A stretch of 64,000 nucleotides of DNA. Origin: Mycolicibacterium sp. BiH015 (GTDB lineage: Bacteria > Actinomycetota > Actinomycetes > Mycobacteriales > Mycobacteriaceae). Under the pieces are notes generated by a model that saw nothing but the letters and a program-made list of their open reading frames with translations, was not told the origin of the DNA and made no database searches. Both the position numbers and the translations under genes were made by a program. Every line of letters begins with the position of its first letter. The first letter of the stretch is position 1. This document shows positions 18,201-27,015 of this stretch, in pieces. The DNA lies in NCBI RefSeq assembly GCF_027706845.1, contig NZ_JAQGCZ010000001.1, positions 372,001-436,000 on the forward strand. Reading direction: 5' to 3'.

Positions 18201-18952
18201 TCTCCACCACCCGCGCCGAGGTGTGCGCCGTCGCATGCGCCGAATTGTTCCGTGACGCAGGCGAAATCATGGTCAGCCCGATGACGACGATCGTGTCGAT
18301 CGGCGCCAGGCTGGCGCGGCTGACCTTCTCCCCCGACATCGTGCTTTCCGACGGCGAGGCCCGCCTTATCGCCGACACACCAGCCATCGGGGCCTCGGCC
18401 GCGATCGAGGGATGGATGCCGTTCGGCCGCGTATTCGAGACGCTGGCGTGGGGCAGGCGGCATGTTGTGATGGGGGCCAATCAGATCGACCGCTACGGCA
18501 ACCAGAACCTGTCGGCGTTCGGCCCGCTGCAACACCCGACGCGTCAGATGTTCGGGGTGCGCGGCGCACCGGGAAACACCATCAACCACGCGACCAGCTA
18601 CTGGGTGGGCAATCACAGCAAGCGGGTGTTCGGGGAGTCGGTCGACATCGTGTCCGGCATCGGCTGGGACAAGGTCGATCCGGACAATCCCGCGTACCGG
18701 TTCGTCAACGTCTACCGGGTGGTCACCAATCTCGGCGTCTTCGACTTCAACGGACCAGACCACCAGATGAGAGCGGTGTCGCTGCATCCCGGTGTGGACG
18801 CCGAGCAGGTCGCCGAGAACACGTCGTTCGAGGTACACGGCCTCGGCGAGGCCGAGACGACCCGACTGCCCTCAGGCGAAGAGCAGCGGCTGCTGCGCGA
18901 GGTGATCGACCCTAAAGGGCTGAGGGACCGCGAAGTGCGAGAAGTAAAGTGA
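18197..18952 (+). CDS. ipdB: IpdB, COCHEA-CoA hydrolase beta subunit
   Basis: A 251-residue beta partner of IpdA, with MVSPMTTIVSIGARLARLTF and the conserved GANQIDRYGNQNLSAFG loop of class I CoA transferases. Both subunits are needed for ring C opening. The GTG start is inside the ipdA stop (GTGA) and its own stop overlaps the ipdC GTG in the same way, giving a tightly coupled echA20-ipdA-ipdB-ipdC operon. Confidence 0.95.
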   Translation: MISTTRAEVCAVACAELFRDAGEIMVSPMTTIVSIGARLARLTFSPDIVLSDGEARLIADTPAIGASAAIEGWMPFGRVFETLAWGRRHVVMGANQIDRYGNQNLSAFGPLQHPTRQMFGVRGAPGNTINHATSYWVGNHSKRVFGESVDIVSGIGWDKVDPDNPAYRFVNVYRVVTNLGVFDFNGPDHQMRAVSLHPGVDAEQVAENTSFEVHGLGEAETTRLPSGEEQRLLREVIDPKGLRDREVREVK

Positions 18953-20022
18953 CGTCGCTCAAGACTGCGCTGACCGAACTGGTCGGCATCGAGCATCCCG
19001 TCGTGCAGACCGGCATGGGCTGGGTCGCCGGTGCCCGCCTCGTCGCGGCGACCTCGAACGCGGGCGGCCTCGGCATTCTCGCGTCGGCCACGATGACGCT
19101 CGAGGAACTGACGACAGCGGTGGCCAAGGTGAAAGCCGCCACCGACAAGCCGTTCGGCATCAACATCCGTGCCGACGCCGGCGACGCGAACGACCGCGTC
19201 GACCTCCTGATCCGCGAAGGAGTCAAAGTCGCCTCCTTCGCCCTGGCTCCCAAACCCGACCTCATCGCAAAGCTGAAGGACGCCGGCGTGGTTGTCATTC
19301 CTTCGGTGGGCCTGGCCAAGCACGCCAAGAAGGTCGCGGGCTGGGGCGCGGACGCCGTCATCGTGCAGGGCGGCGAGGGCGGCGGGCACACAGGTCCGAT
19401 CGCGACCACACTGCTGCTGCCGTCGGTGCTCGACGCCGTCGCCGATACCGGCATGCCGGTGGTCGCCGCGGGCGGCTTCTTCGATGGCCGAGGTTTGGCG
19501 GCCGCACTGTCCTACGGTGCCGCGGGTGTCGCGATGGGCACGCGCTTCCTGCTGACCAAGGACTCGACCGTCCCCGATGCGGTCAAGCAGAGATACCTGC
19601 AGGCCGCGCTGGACGGCACCGTCGTCTCGACGAAGGTCGACGGGATGCCGCACCGGGTCCTGCGCACGGGGCTGGTCGAGAAGCTCGAGAGCGGATCGCC
19701 GATCCGCGGCCTGTCCGCCGCGGTGCTCAACGCGCAGAAGTTCAAGAAGATGTCCGGCATGACGTGGAAGTCGATGATCACCGACGGCCTGGCCATGCGG
19801 CACGGCAAGGACCTGACGTGGTCGCAGGTCGTGATGGCTGCCAACACCCCGATGCTGCTCAAAGCGGGCCTGGTCGAGGGCAACACCGAGGCGGGTGTGC
19901 TGGCGTCTGGCCAGGTGGCCGGAATCATCGACGATCTGCCGTCGTGCGCCGAGCTGGTGCCGTCCATAGTTGCCGAGGCCGTCGACCAGCTGCGGAAAGC
20001 CACCACCTACATCACAGAATGA
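18949..20022 (+). CDS. ipdC: IpdC, NPD-family flavin-dependent reductase
   Basis: A 357-residue nitronate-monooxygenase-family TIM-barrel flavoprotein. VQTGMGWVAGARLVAATSNAG, QGGEGGGHTG and AAGGFFDGRGLAAALSYGA are the FMN phosphate-binding and active-site loops of the family. IpdC acts in the hydrindane part of steroid degradation on 5-hydroxy-HIC-type CoA esters. GTG at 18949 overlaps ipdB. The TGA at 20020-20022 lies inside the left palindrome of the satD operator, so the steroid operon ends exactly at the inserted satD unit. Confidence 0.94.
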   Translation: MTSLKTALTELVGIEHPVVQTGMGWVAGARLVAATSNAGGLGILASATMTLEELTTAVAKVKAATDKPFGINIRADAGDANDRVDLLIREGVKVASFALAPKPDLIAKLKDAGVVVIPSVGLAKHAKKVAGWGADAVIVQGGEGGGHTGPIATTLLLPSVLDAVADTGMPVVAAGGFFDGRGLAAALSYGAAGVAMGTRFLLTKDSTVPDAVKQRYLQAALDGTVVSTKVDGMPHRVLRTGLVEKLESGSPIRGLSAAVLNAQKFKKMSGMTWKSMITDGLAMRHGKDLTWSQVVMAANTPMLLKAGLVEGNTEAGVLASGQVAGIIDDLPSCAELVPSIVAEAVDQLRKATTYITE

Positions 20023-20065
20023 AGACAATAGCTTCATTCTGATTTAGTGAAGCTATTATCTTCAT
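20019..20065 (+). promoter_or_regulatory. Paired palindromic operator and leaderless promoter of satD
   Basis: Two near-identical palindromes, TGAAGacaatagCTTCA (20020-20036) and TGAAGctattatCTTCA (20048-20064), are also inverted repeats of each other (17 of 19 bases pair between arms 20019-20037 and 20047-20065). TATTAT at 20054-20059 is a good -10 element six bases before ATG 20066, implying a leaderless transcript whose promoter is covered by the right palindrome. Confidence 0.7.
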
Positions 20066-20716
20066 ATGTCTCCGATGAAGATTGGCGCTTCATCGCCGGT
20101 GGCGACTTTGATCGGTGACGTGGTGGGTTCGCGCGAGTTCCCCGACCGCCGCGAGCTTCATCGTCGCCTGGGTGCGGCCCTGGCCGCCGTCGCAGATGAT
20201 GCTCTCGACCCTCCCCGCCTGACGGTCGGCGACGAGTTCCAGGGCACCTTTCGCACGGTCGGGTACGCGATCGATGCCGCGCTGACCCTCCGTCTGAGCC
20301 TGGCACCCGATATCGACATCCGGTTCGGGATCGGCTGGGGCGACGTCGCCAAACTCGACGACGCGTCCGGCATCCAGGACGGGCCGGGCTGGTGGGCGGC
20401 ACGAGAAGCCATCGAGTGGACCGCGGCGGCCCAGCAACATTCAGGCTCGTCCCTGGTACGTACTGCATTTCGCAACCTTGCGGGGACCGGAGCCGAGCCA
20501 CACGCCGTCAACGCGGCGCTGATGTGTCGGGACCATTTGCTTGGATCGCTGGATGAGAGGTCGCTGCGCATCCTGACGGGGTTGCGGGCGGGCCGGTCGA
20601 AGAAGGAGTTGGCCATGACGGAGGGCATCAGCGCCTCGGCCGTGTCCCAGCGTGCGAACCGCGCCGGCGTCGATCTGATCCTCGTTGCGGCGCAGGAACT
20701 CCGGGGGGTGCCGTGA
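20066..20716 (+). CDS. SatD-family regulator
   Basis: A 216-residue SatD-family protein. The N-terminal part (GDVVGSREFPDRRELHRRL, TVGDEFQGTF, RFGIGWGDVA) has the family's nucleotidyl-cyclase-like features. The C-terminal about 50 residues (LRILTGLRAGRSKKELAMTEGISASAVSQRA) form a helix-turn-helix. The paired palindromes over its promoter strongly suggest autoregulation. No ribosome-binding site precedes the ATG, in line with leaderless translation; ATG 20075 is an alternative. The stop overlaps the next GTG, coupling it to a membrane protein, as is common for SatD genes. Confidence 0.85.
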   Translation: MSPMKIGASSPVATLIGDVVGSREFPDRRELHRRLGAALAAVADDALDPPRLTVGDEFQGTFRTVGYAIDAALTLRLSLAPDIDIRFGIGWGDVAKLDDASGIQDGPGWWAAREAIEWTAAAQQHSGSSLVRTAFRNLAGTGAEPHAVNAALMCRDHLLGSLDERSLRILTGLRAGRSKKELAMTEGISASAVSQRANRAGVDLILVAAQELRGVP

Positions 20717-21453
20717 GTGTCCTCGCCGTGCTTCTGATCGCGCTCGGCATCGCCGACATCTGCTCGAAGCTGACGCGACGCCGCTGGCCACCCCTGGTTG
20801 CCGGGCCGCTCACCGTGGTCGCCTGCGCAGCACTCGCGGGGCTGTGGCACCTGGGCGACATCGTGCTGCTGATCTGGTCGGCGGCGGTGTCGACAGCCTG
20901 GGTGTACTTTGGCGCGAAGGCCGAGCGCACCGGCGCCCACCAGGGCAGAGCGCTGACCGTCTTCGGTGTCGGGCTCGCCGTGCCGCTGATCCTCGCCGGC
21001 TGGACGTCACCGGTGGGCGGCATCGTCAAACCGTGGCTGGGATGGGTCGACCTGGTCCCCGACCTCGACCCGGATCGCGCCGCGATGATTCTCGGGGTGC
21101 TGCTGCTCCAGCTCGTGACGGCCAATCAGTTGGTTCGTCTGATCCTCGGCGCGGTGGGGGCGGTTCGCCCGGCAGGCCAACCGCAGCCGTCCGACAGGCT
21201 CAAGGGCGGCAGGCTCCTGGGTCCGATGGAGCGCCTGCTCATCGTCGGGCTCGGGCTGGGCGGCCAACTCGGTGCTGCGTCGGCGGTGATCGCCGCCAAG
21301 GGAATCATTCGTTTCCCGGAGCTCAACGCGCAGCGCAAAGACGCAGACGATCCCGCGGCCTCCGGCATCGACGAGGTCACCGAGTACTTCCTGGTGGGCA
21401 GTTTCGCGAGCTGGCTGGTCGCCATGGCGGGGTTGGTCCTCTCGGCGAACTGA
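20713..21453 (+). CDS. Polytopic membrane protein partner of SatD
   Basis: A 246-residue integral membrane protein with about six hydrophobic segments (near residues 2-18, 25-45, 48-66, 78-100, 120-145, 170-195, and a last one near 225-243). A soluble loop KGIIRFPELNAQRKDADDPA precedes the final segment, TEYFLVGSFASWLVAMAGLVL. GTG at 20713 overlaps the satD stop. No catalytic motif is recognised; the pairing with a SatD regulator is the only functional hint. Confidence 0.8.
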   Translation: MSVLAVLLIALGIADICSKLTRRRWPPLVAGPLTVVACAALAGLWHLGDIVLLIWSAAVSTAWVYFGAKAERTGAHQGRALTVFGVGLAVPLILAGWTSPVGGIVKPWLGWVDLVPDLDPDRAAMILGVLLLQLVTANQLVRLILGAVGAVRPAGQPQPSDRLKGGRLLGPMERLLIVGLGLGGQLGAASAVIAAKGIIRFPELNAQRKDADDPAASGIDEVTEYFLVGSFASWLVAMAGLVLSAN

Positions 21454-21503
21454 TCCGGTCGTTACGGCCACGGCGGGTCCCCGGGATTCATAAACTCGGC
21501 CCG

Positions 21504-22619
21504 GTGAAGACCAATGCCGCCATTCTGTGGGAGTACGGGTCCAACTGGACCGTCGAAGAAATCGACCTTGACCCACCGGGTGACGGCGAGGTGCTGGTCT
21601 CCTGGGAGGCCACCGGCCTGTGCCACTCCGATGAGCACATCCGCACCGGTGATCTTCCCGCGCCGCTCCCGCTGATCGGCGGACACGAGGGGGCTGGAAT
21701 CGTCCGGGAGGTCGGCGCCGGAGTCGTCGGACTCGCGCCCGGGGACCACGTCGTCGCGTCGTTCCTGCCCGCATGCGGTCGCTGCCGCTTCTGCTCGACG
21801 GGACATCAGAACCTGTGCGATCTCGGCGCGATGATCATGGCGGGCACCCAACTCGACGGCACCTACCGTCGTCATCACGCCAACGGCCAGGACATCGGCG
21901 TGATGGCGCTCGTCGGCACCTTCTCGCAGTACGGCACCGTGCCCGAGGCGTCGATAGTGAAGATCGACGACGACATCCCGTTGTCTCGCGCCTGCCTGCT
22001 GGGCTGCGGTGTCACCACGGGGTGGGGTTCGGCGGTCAACACCGCTGATGTGCAGCCCGGTGACACGGTCGTCGTGATCGGGTTCGGCGGCATCGGCAGC
22101 GGTGCGGTGCAGGGGGCGAGGCTGGCGGGAGCCGAGAAGATCGTCGTGGTCGAGCCTGTAGAACAGAAGCGAGAGAAGGCGATTCAGCTCGGAGCGACCC
22201 ATTTCGTCACGTCACTTCCCGAGGCGACCGCGCTGGTGGCCGAGCTCACCCGGGGTGTGATGGCGGATTCGGCGATCCTCACTGTCGGCCTGCTGGAGGG
22301 CTCGATGCTGGAGGACGCGGCCAACATCATCCGTAAGGGCGGGGCGGTCGTGATGACGGCGCTGTCGACGATGGCTGACAGCTCCCCCACGCTCGGGATG
22401 ATGATGTTCACGCTGTTCCAGAAACGGCTACTGGGAAGCCTTTACGGCGAGGCCAACCCGCGCGCCGACATCCCCCGGCTGCTGTCGCTCTACCGCGAGG
22501 GCAAGCTCCTGCTGGACGAGACGGTCACCCACGAGTACAAGCTCGCCGAGGTCAACGAGGGCTACGAGGACATGCGCGAGGGCCGCAACATCCGCGGCGT
22601 CATCCTGCACGACCACTGA
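21504..22619 (+). CDS. Zinc-dependent alcohol dehydrogenase (NDMA-dependent/AdhD-like)
   Basis: A 371-residue medium-chain dehydrogenase. Catalytic zinc ligands are Cys40 in GLCHSDEH and His61 in GGHEGAG; structural zinc ligands are Cys91, 94, 97 and 105 (CGRCRFC...C). GFGGIGSGAVQGARLAGA is the NAD-binding loop. The AGTQLDGTYRRH insertion is typical of the NDMA-dependent actinobacterial group. GTG at 21504 is chosen; the open frame extends upstream through the SatD partner gene but without homology. It sits between that unit and convergent fadA6; a steroid role is possible but unproven. Confidence 0.9.
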   Translation: MKTNAAILWEYGSNWTVEEIDLDPPGDGEVLVSWEATGLCHSDEHIRTGDLPAPLPLIGGHEGAGIVREVGAGVVGLAPGDHVVASFLPACGRCRFCSTGHQNLCDLGAMIMAGTQLDGTYRRHHANGQDIGVMALVGTFSQYGTVPEASIVKIDDDIPLSRACLLGCGVTTGWGSAVNTADVQPGDTVVVIGFGGIGSGAVQGARLAGAEKIVVVEPVEQKREKAIQLGATHFVTSLPEATALVAELTRGVMADSAILTVGLLEGSMLEDAANIIRKGGAVVMTALSTMADSSPTLGMMMFTLFQKRLLGSLYGEANPRADIPRLLSLYREGKLLLDETVTHEYKLAEVNEGYEDMREGRNIRGVILHDH

Positions 22620-22636
22620 GTCCGGCGAGCGGTGGG

Positions 22637-23794
22637 TCAGAGCTTTTCGATGATCGTGACGTTGGCGGTGCCGCCGCCCTCGCACATCGTCTGCAGTCCG
22701 TAGCGGCCGCCCGTGCGCTCCAGCGTGTTCAGCATGGTCGCGAAAAGCTTTGCACCCGTTGCGCCGAGCGGATGCCCGAGCGCGATGGCGCCGCCGTTGG
22801 GGTTGACCTTCTCGGGGTCGGCCTTCGTCTCCTTGAGCCAGGCCTGAACCACCGGCGCGAAAGCCTCGTTGATCTCCACGGTGTCGATGTCGTCGATCGA
22901 GAGCCCGGTCTTGTCGAGGGCGTAGCGCGTCGCGGGGATCGGGCCGGTGAGCATGAAGACCGGATCGGCGCCGCGGGCGCTGATGTGGTGAATGCGGGCT
23001 CGCGGCTTCAGATTGTGTGTCTTGACCGCGTTTTCGGAGGCCAGCAGCACCGCACTCGCCCCGTCCGAAATCTGGCTGGCCATCGCCGCGGTCAGTCGGC
23101 CGCCGTCGACGAGCGTCTTGAGGCCTGCCATCTTCTCCAGCGACGTGTCGCGTGGACCCTCGTCGATCGCGAAGCCGTCCACATCGATGATCTCGTTCTC
23201 GAAGTGTCCGGCGCGGATGGCCGCCTGCGCGCGCTGGTGGCTGGTCAGCGCGAACTGCTCCATGTCCTCGCGGGAGATGTCCCACTTCTCTGCGATCAGC
23301 TCGGCGCCTCGGAACTGGGAGATCTCCTGGTCGCCGTAACGGTGCAGCCAGCTCTTGGATTCGTTTGTCGGCGAGGTGAATCCGAACTGCTCGGCCACGG
23401 TCATCGCGGAGCTGATCGGGATCTGGCTCATGTTCTGCATGCCACCGGCGACGATGAGGTCGGCAGTGCCCGACATGATGGCTTGCGCGCCGAACGAGAT
23501 GGCCTGCTGGCTGGAGCCGCACTGGCGGTCGACGGTGACACCGGGGACCTCTTCGGGGTAGCCCGCGGCGAGCCACGACAGCCGTGCGATGTTGCCTGCC
23601 TGTGGGCCGATCGCGTCGACGCAGCCGGCGATCACGTCGTCGACGGCGCCGGGGTCGACGTCGTTGCGCGCGAACAGCCCCCGCCATCCGGCAGCGCCGA
23701 GATCGACAGGGTGCACTCCGGCCAACGAGCCGTTGCGCTTTCCGATGGCGGTGCGGACAGCATCGATGACGTACGCCGCTGGTGTTGTGGCCAT
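22637..23794 (-). CDS. fadA6: FadA6, steroid ring C/D thiolase
   Basis: A 385-residue thiolase. Cys92 in RQCGSSQQ is the nucleophile; the GHPLGATG histidine and the cysteine of MCEGGGTANV complete the active site. FadA6 works in the final beta-oxidation steps after ring C opening. The ATG shares its first base with the last base of the kstR2 TGA, so it is co-translated with its regulator under the operator at 24406. Confidence 0.94.
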   Translation of the reverse strand: MATTPAAYVIDAVRTAIGKRNGSLAGVHPVDLGAAGWRGLFARNDVDPGAVDDVIAGCVDAIGPQAGNIARLSWLAAGYPEEVPGVTVDRQCGSSQQAISFGAQAIMSGTADLIVAGGMQNMSQIPISSAMTVAEQFGFTSPTNESKSWLHRYGDQEISQFRGAELIAEKWDISREDMEQFALTSHQRAQAAIRAGHFENEIIDVDGFAIDEGPRDTSLEKMAGLKTLVDGGRLTAAMASQISDGASAVLLASENAVKTHNLKPRARIHHISARGADPVFMLTGPIPATRYALDKTGLSIDDIDTVEINEAFAPVVQAWLKETKADPEKVNPNGGAIALGHPLGATGAKLFATMLNTLERTGGRYGLQTMCEGGGTANVTIIEKL

Positions 23795-24390
23795 CAGAGG
23801 ACTCCTTCGTTGGTTATGCCACCGAGCACGATGGCGAGGTACTGCCGTCCGACCTGTTCGGCCGTCAGTGGGCCGCCGGGTTGGTACCAGCGCACCGACA
23901 CCCAGGTGGTGTCACGGATGAATCGGTAGACGAGGTCGACGTCGAGGTCGGGGCGGAACTTCCCCTCGGCGACGCCCTGCTTGAGGACCTCGATCCACAT
24001 CTTCCGCTGTTCGCGGTTGCGGTCTTCGAGGAATCCGAACTGTGTCAGCGGTTTGAGCCTCTTGGCCTCGTCCTGGTAGATCACCACCTGCGCATGCCGG
24101 TGTTCGATGGCCTCGAAGGAGACCATGAACAATCCCTTGACGCGCTCGAGCGGGTCCGCCGTGCTTTCGACGGTCTCGCGGTAGCGGGTGAACACCCAGT
24201 CGAGAAAGTCTTTGAGGACCTCTTCGACCATCTGCTCCTTGGACTTGAAATGGTGGTACAGGCTTCCGGAGAGAATCCCGGCCGAATCCGCGATGTCGCG
24301 CACGGTGGTGGCGCGCAGGCCGCGGTCGGCGAACATCGTCGCAGCGAGCTGCAGCAGCTCGTCGCGCCGACTGGGAAGCGCCTTGTCCAC
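23794..24390 (-). CDS. kstR2: KstR2, TetR-family repressor of ring C/D catabolism
   Basis: A 198-residue TetR regulator closely matching M. tuberculosis KstR2. The DNA-binding domain (about 8-55) includes LRATTVRDIADSAGILSGSLYHHF; the effector domain has FEAIEHRHAQVVIYQDEA and FIRDTTWVSVRWYQPGG. KstR2 is relieved by HIP-CoA, the FadD3 product. GTG at 24390 is 15 bases downstream of a perfect KstR2 palindrome, so it is autoregulated. Confidence 0.96.
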   Translation of the reverse strand: MDKALPSRRDELLQLAATMFADRGLRATTVRDIADSAGILSGSLYHHFKSKEQMVEEVLKDFLDWVFTRYRETVESTADPLERVKGLFMVSFEAIEHRHAQVVIYQDEAKRLKPLTQFGFLEDRNREQRKMWIEVLKQGVAEGKFRPDLDVDLVYRFIRDTTWVSVRWYQPGGPLTAEQVGRQYLAIVLGGITNEGVL

Positions 24391-24405
24391 TGGGCCAGGA
24401 TAGCA

Positions 24406-24419
24406 ACCAAGCGCTTGCT
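24406..24419. promoter_or_regulatory. KstR2 operator upstream of kstR2-fadA6
   Basis: ACCAAGCGCTTGCT is an exact match to AnCAAGnnCTTGnT. It lies in the 46-base gap between the kstR2 start and the end of the upstream DUF4153/DUF4173 gene, on the same strand, marking the boundary of the inserted group. Confidence 0.87.
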
Positions 24420-24436
24420 AGGTAAGCGTGCCCGCG

Positions 24437-25987
24437 TCAGCGGGTGTCGGACCAGTATTCAGAACAGTCCGTCTGCGGGTCGACTGCCTGCCGCGAGGCT
24501 TGCCAGCGGGACAGATTGAACTCGTACCACGGGTCGCGCTCCGCCATCCGGTAGCTCGCGCACGCGCGCACGGGCTCCGGCAGCCGCGCCAGCGCGGGCT
24601 CGATGTCGGGGGACAGCCGCAGCAGGTAGGCGGTGTCCAGCAGGCCGGTCTGCTCGAAGCGATCGATGTTGCGGTCGGCGATGAGCCGCTCCGGGTTCGT
24701 CGCGGCAAGCCCCAGCAGTGCCACTGCACCCGCCAGCAGAACCGCCCGCGGTAGCCACCGTCCAGTCATCCGGATACCGGCGACGGCGATGAACACGAAC
24801 ACCGCACCGAGCCACAACTCGATCGTGATCACCATGAGCCGCTCGGTGCTGAAGCCATAGGCCTGCTGATACACCCACATCCGGTGAATCGCCGAGATCA
24901 CGACGACGACCGATGTCACGCACAGCGTGCCGACCAGGATCCGCAGCAGCCGGCGACCCTGTGCCGTGTCACGCCCGGCGACGCGGATGACGGCGGACAG
25001 GACGAGCAGGGTCAGCGCCGATACCCACAGCAGCTGCCAGAAGCCCGCTCTGGCGTACTCGGCATAGGTCAGACCCTCGGTCTGCAGGACATGCGTGTGG
25101 CCGCCGAACAGCACGGTCGCCTGCACGGCCACGAAGCCGATGAACAGCAGGTCGAGTACCGCCAGCGGCACCGCCCATTCCCAGTTCGGCACTGGCCGCA
25201 TCGTCGGCGGCGCCATGGCGTCGAGCCGCGGCAGCACCCGGATCAGATAGCCGGCGAACAGCACGAAGCACACCACGATCATGAATACGACTGTGCGGGC
25301 GAAGAACTCGTCGCCTCGCCAGGCGGGAACGAGGTGGTCCACCAATTGGGCGAACGCGGGATCCGCCGAGACGAACAGCGCTCCGAACACCAGGGTGAGG
25401 ACCACGGTGACGGCTGCGACGACCGCGATCCGCGCGGCGCTCACCCCTCCTGCGCGACGCAATCCGTCTTCTGGGAGTGCGCGGCGCACCCACCCGGCGA
25501 CGCGGGCGGGGAGCACCCACGGGACGAACGGACCGCTGAGGACTGCGGTCCAGGTCCGGCCGCCGGCGAGCGTGCCCCAACCGACCAGCCACGCCGTCAT
25601 GATGCAGAGCACACCCAGCCATTCCGCGGCCAGCAGCCCAGGCACTGCGAGCAGCAGCAGAGTCAGGACGATTCCGAGCCACTCACGACGACTCGGGCGC
25701 CGTTCTGCCGTCAGGTAGACGACACCGAACACCATCAGGCCCACCATCACGTAACCCGCGCTCAGTGTGCCGACCCGCCAGATCGCCGAGCCGACCACAC
25801 CGGCGATGAGCGCGCACAGGACGAGCGCCCGGGGCGCGGCGGCCTGCGGCGGATTCGGCCAGAGCCGGTGCGGCCAGATCGACCATCCGGGCTCGCCGTA
25901 GCGCGGCAGCATCGGACCGAGCGACGGGGGCGGTGGCGGCAGATGGCCGTGCGGATGCGGATATGTGATGGGCGCCGGCTGATTCAC
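24437..25987 (-). CDS. Polytopic DUF4153/DUF4173-type membrane protein
   Basis: A 516-residue membrane protein with a proline/histidine-rich cytoplasmic N terminus (TYPHPHGHLPPPPPSLG) and about twelve hydrophobic segments from residue 50 to 430. The segment LTYAEYARAGFWQLLWV is characteristic of the DUF4173-like family. The C-terminal 80 residues (NIDRFEQTGLLDTAYLLRLSPDI, YEFNLSRWQASRQ) look extracytoplasmic. The GTG start overlaps the histidine kinase stop (GTGA), making it the third gene of a response-regulator/kinase operon. Longer frames running into the kinase gene are artefacts. Function unknown. Confidence 0.85.
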   Translation of the reverse strand: MNQPAPITYPHPHGHLPPPPPSLGPMLPRYGEPGWSIWPHRLWPNPPQAAAPRALVLCALIAGVVGSAIWRVGTLSAGYVMVGLMVFGVVYLTAERRPSRREWLGIVLTLLLLAVPGLLAAEWLGVLCIMTAWLVGWGTLAGGRTWTAVLSGPFVPWVLPARVAGWVRRALPEDGLRRAGGVSAARIAVVAAVTVVLTLVFGALFVSADPAFAQLVDHLVPAWRGDEFFARTVVFMIVVCFVLFAGYLIRVLPRLDAMAPPTMRPVPNWEWAVPLAVLDLLFIGFVAVQATVLFGGHTHVLQTEGLTYAEYARAGFWQLLWVSALTLLVLSAVIRVAGRDTAQGRRLLRILVGTLCVTSVVVVISAIHRMWVYQQAYGFSTERLMVITIELWLGAVFVFIAVAGIRMTGRWLPRAVLLAGAVALLGLAATNPERLIADRNIDRFEQTGLLDTAYLLRLSPDIEPALARLPEPVRACASYRMAERDPWYEFNLSRWQASRQAVDPQTDCSEYWSDTR

Positions 25988-27015
25988 CGTGTCTCCTCCC
26001 CCGGCGCCGGCGCCGGGATCGTGACCCCGATGCGGCATCCGGATCTGGCCTCCATCACTTCGATGGTGCCGCCGTGCAATTCGACCGCCCAGCGAGCGAT
26101 CGCCAATCCGAGCCCCGTGCCGCCCGCTGATGTGGCACCCCTGGTGAAGCGTTGAAAAACTCGCTCGCGTTCGGCCGGCGGGATTCCCGGCCCCTCGTCG
26201 CACACCTCGAGTCGCAATTCGGATGCCGCCGTCTGCCTGGCGAACACCGTGACGCGGGCTCCCGCCGGGCTGTGTCGGATCGCGTTGTCGACGAGGTTGA
26301 CCACCACTTGCCGCAAGCGGGCCTGATCGCCGACCGCGACCAGATCGGGCGGCTCGACCCGGACCGCGACCTGCACTCCTTCGCTGGGGACGGTGACGTG
26401 CCAGATGGCCTCGTCGAGGAAGTCGCCGACGCGAAAAGAGCTGTGCTGGAGGGAGATCGCTCCGCCTTCGAGCCTGGAGAGGTCGAGCAGGTTCGTCACC
26501 AGCTCGCTGAGCCGCTCGGTCTGCGCCAGTGCCATGCGCATCGTCTCCTCGTCGGGTTCGGCGATCCCGTCGACGACGTTTTCCAGAAGGGCATGCAAAG
26601 CGGTGATCGGCGTGCGCAATTCGTGGGACACGTTGGCGATCAGACCGCGCCGGTACTCGTCGGCGGCACCGAGATCGGCGGCCATCTGGTTGTAGGCCGT
26701 TGCGAGTTGTCCGACCTCGTCGCGGGCGGTGGCTCGCACGCGCACGCTGTAGTCTCCGCGCGCCATGGCGCGCGCAGCCGCGGTCATCTGGCGCAGCGGC
26801 GACGTCATCCCGTGCGCGAGGAAGTAGGTGAATGTCAACGATGTGGCCAGCGCGGCAAGCAGGGCGTAGCGAAACTGCCAACTCGCTCCGATCCAGAACG
26901 TGAACGAGGCCAGAAGTATCGCGGTGCCGACGAGCAGACCCATCTTCATCTTGAATGAGCCGAAGGGATCGAGCGGCCGGGGCAACCGATCCCAGATATC
27001 GCTGAGCTTGGTCAT
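25984..27015 (-). CDS. Membrane sensor histidine kinase
   Basis: A 343-residue kinase with two adjacent membrane segments (about 25-43 and 47-67) and almost no extracytoplasmic loop, so it probably senses within the membrane. A HAMP-like linker (68-120) is followed by the dimerisation helix with His131 in NVSHELRTP and the ATPase domain with VNLVDNAIRHSP, CDEGPGIPPAE and GGTGLGLAIARW. It pairs with the response regulator upstream (ATGA overlap at 27012-27015) and with the downstream membrane protein. Confidence 0.93.
   Translation of the reverse strand: MTKLSDIWDRLPRPLDPFGSFKMKMGLLVGTAILLASFTFWIGASWQFRYALLAALATSLTFTYFLAHGMTSPLRQMTAAARAMARGDYSVRVRATARDEVGQLATAYNQMAADLGAADEYRRGLIANVSHELRTPITALHALLENVVDGIAEPDEETMRMALAQTERLSELVTNLLDLSRLEGGAISLQHSSFRVGDFLDEAIWHVTVPSEGVQVAVRVEPPDLVAVGDQARLRQVVVNLVDNAIRHSPAGARVTVFARQTAASELRLEVCDEGPGIPPAERERVFQRFTRGATSAGGTGLGLAIARWAVELHGGTIEVMEARSGCRIGVTIPAPAPGEETR

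Noticed and set aside
20685..21503. Upstream extension of the alcohol dehydrogenase frame to 644 codons
   Set aside because: The extension lies within the SatD partner gene in another frame and has no homology; the family N terminus begins at GTG 21504.
24884..26155. Long plus-strand open frame (423 codons) over the membrane protein and kinase genes
   Set aside because: Antisense to two well-supported genes; composition is His/Asp/Arg/Gln-rich low complexity typical of a GC-rich shadow frame.
25988..26881. Upstream extension of the DUF4153/DUF4173-like protein into the kinase gene
   Set aside because: Arginine-rich shadow of the kinase; the GTG at 25987 gives the expected coupled overlap.
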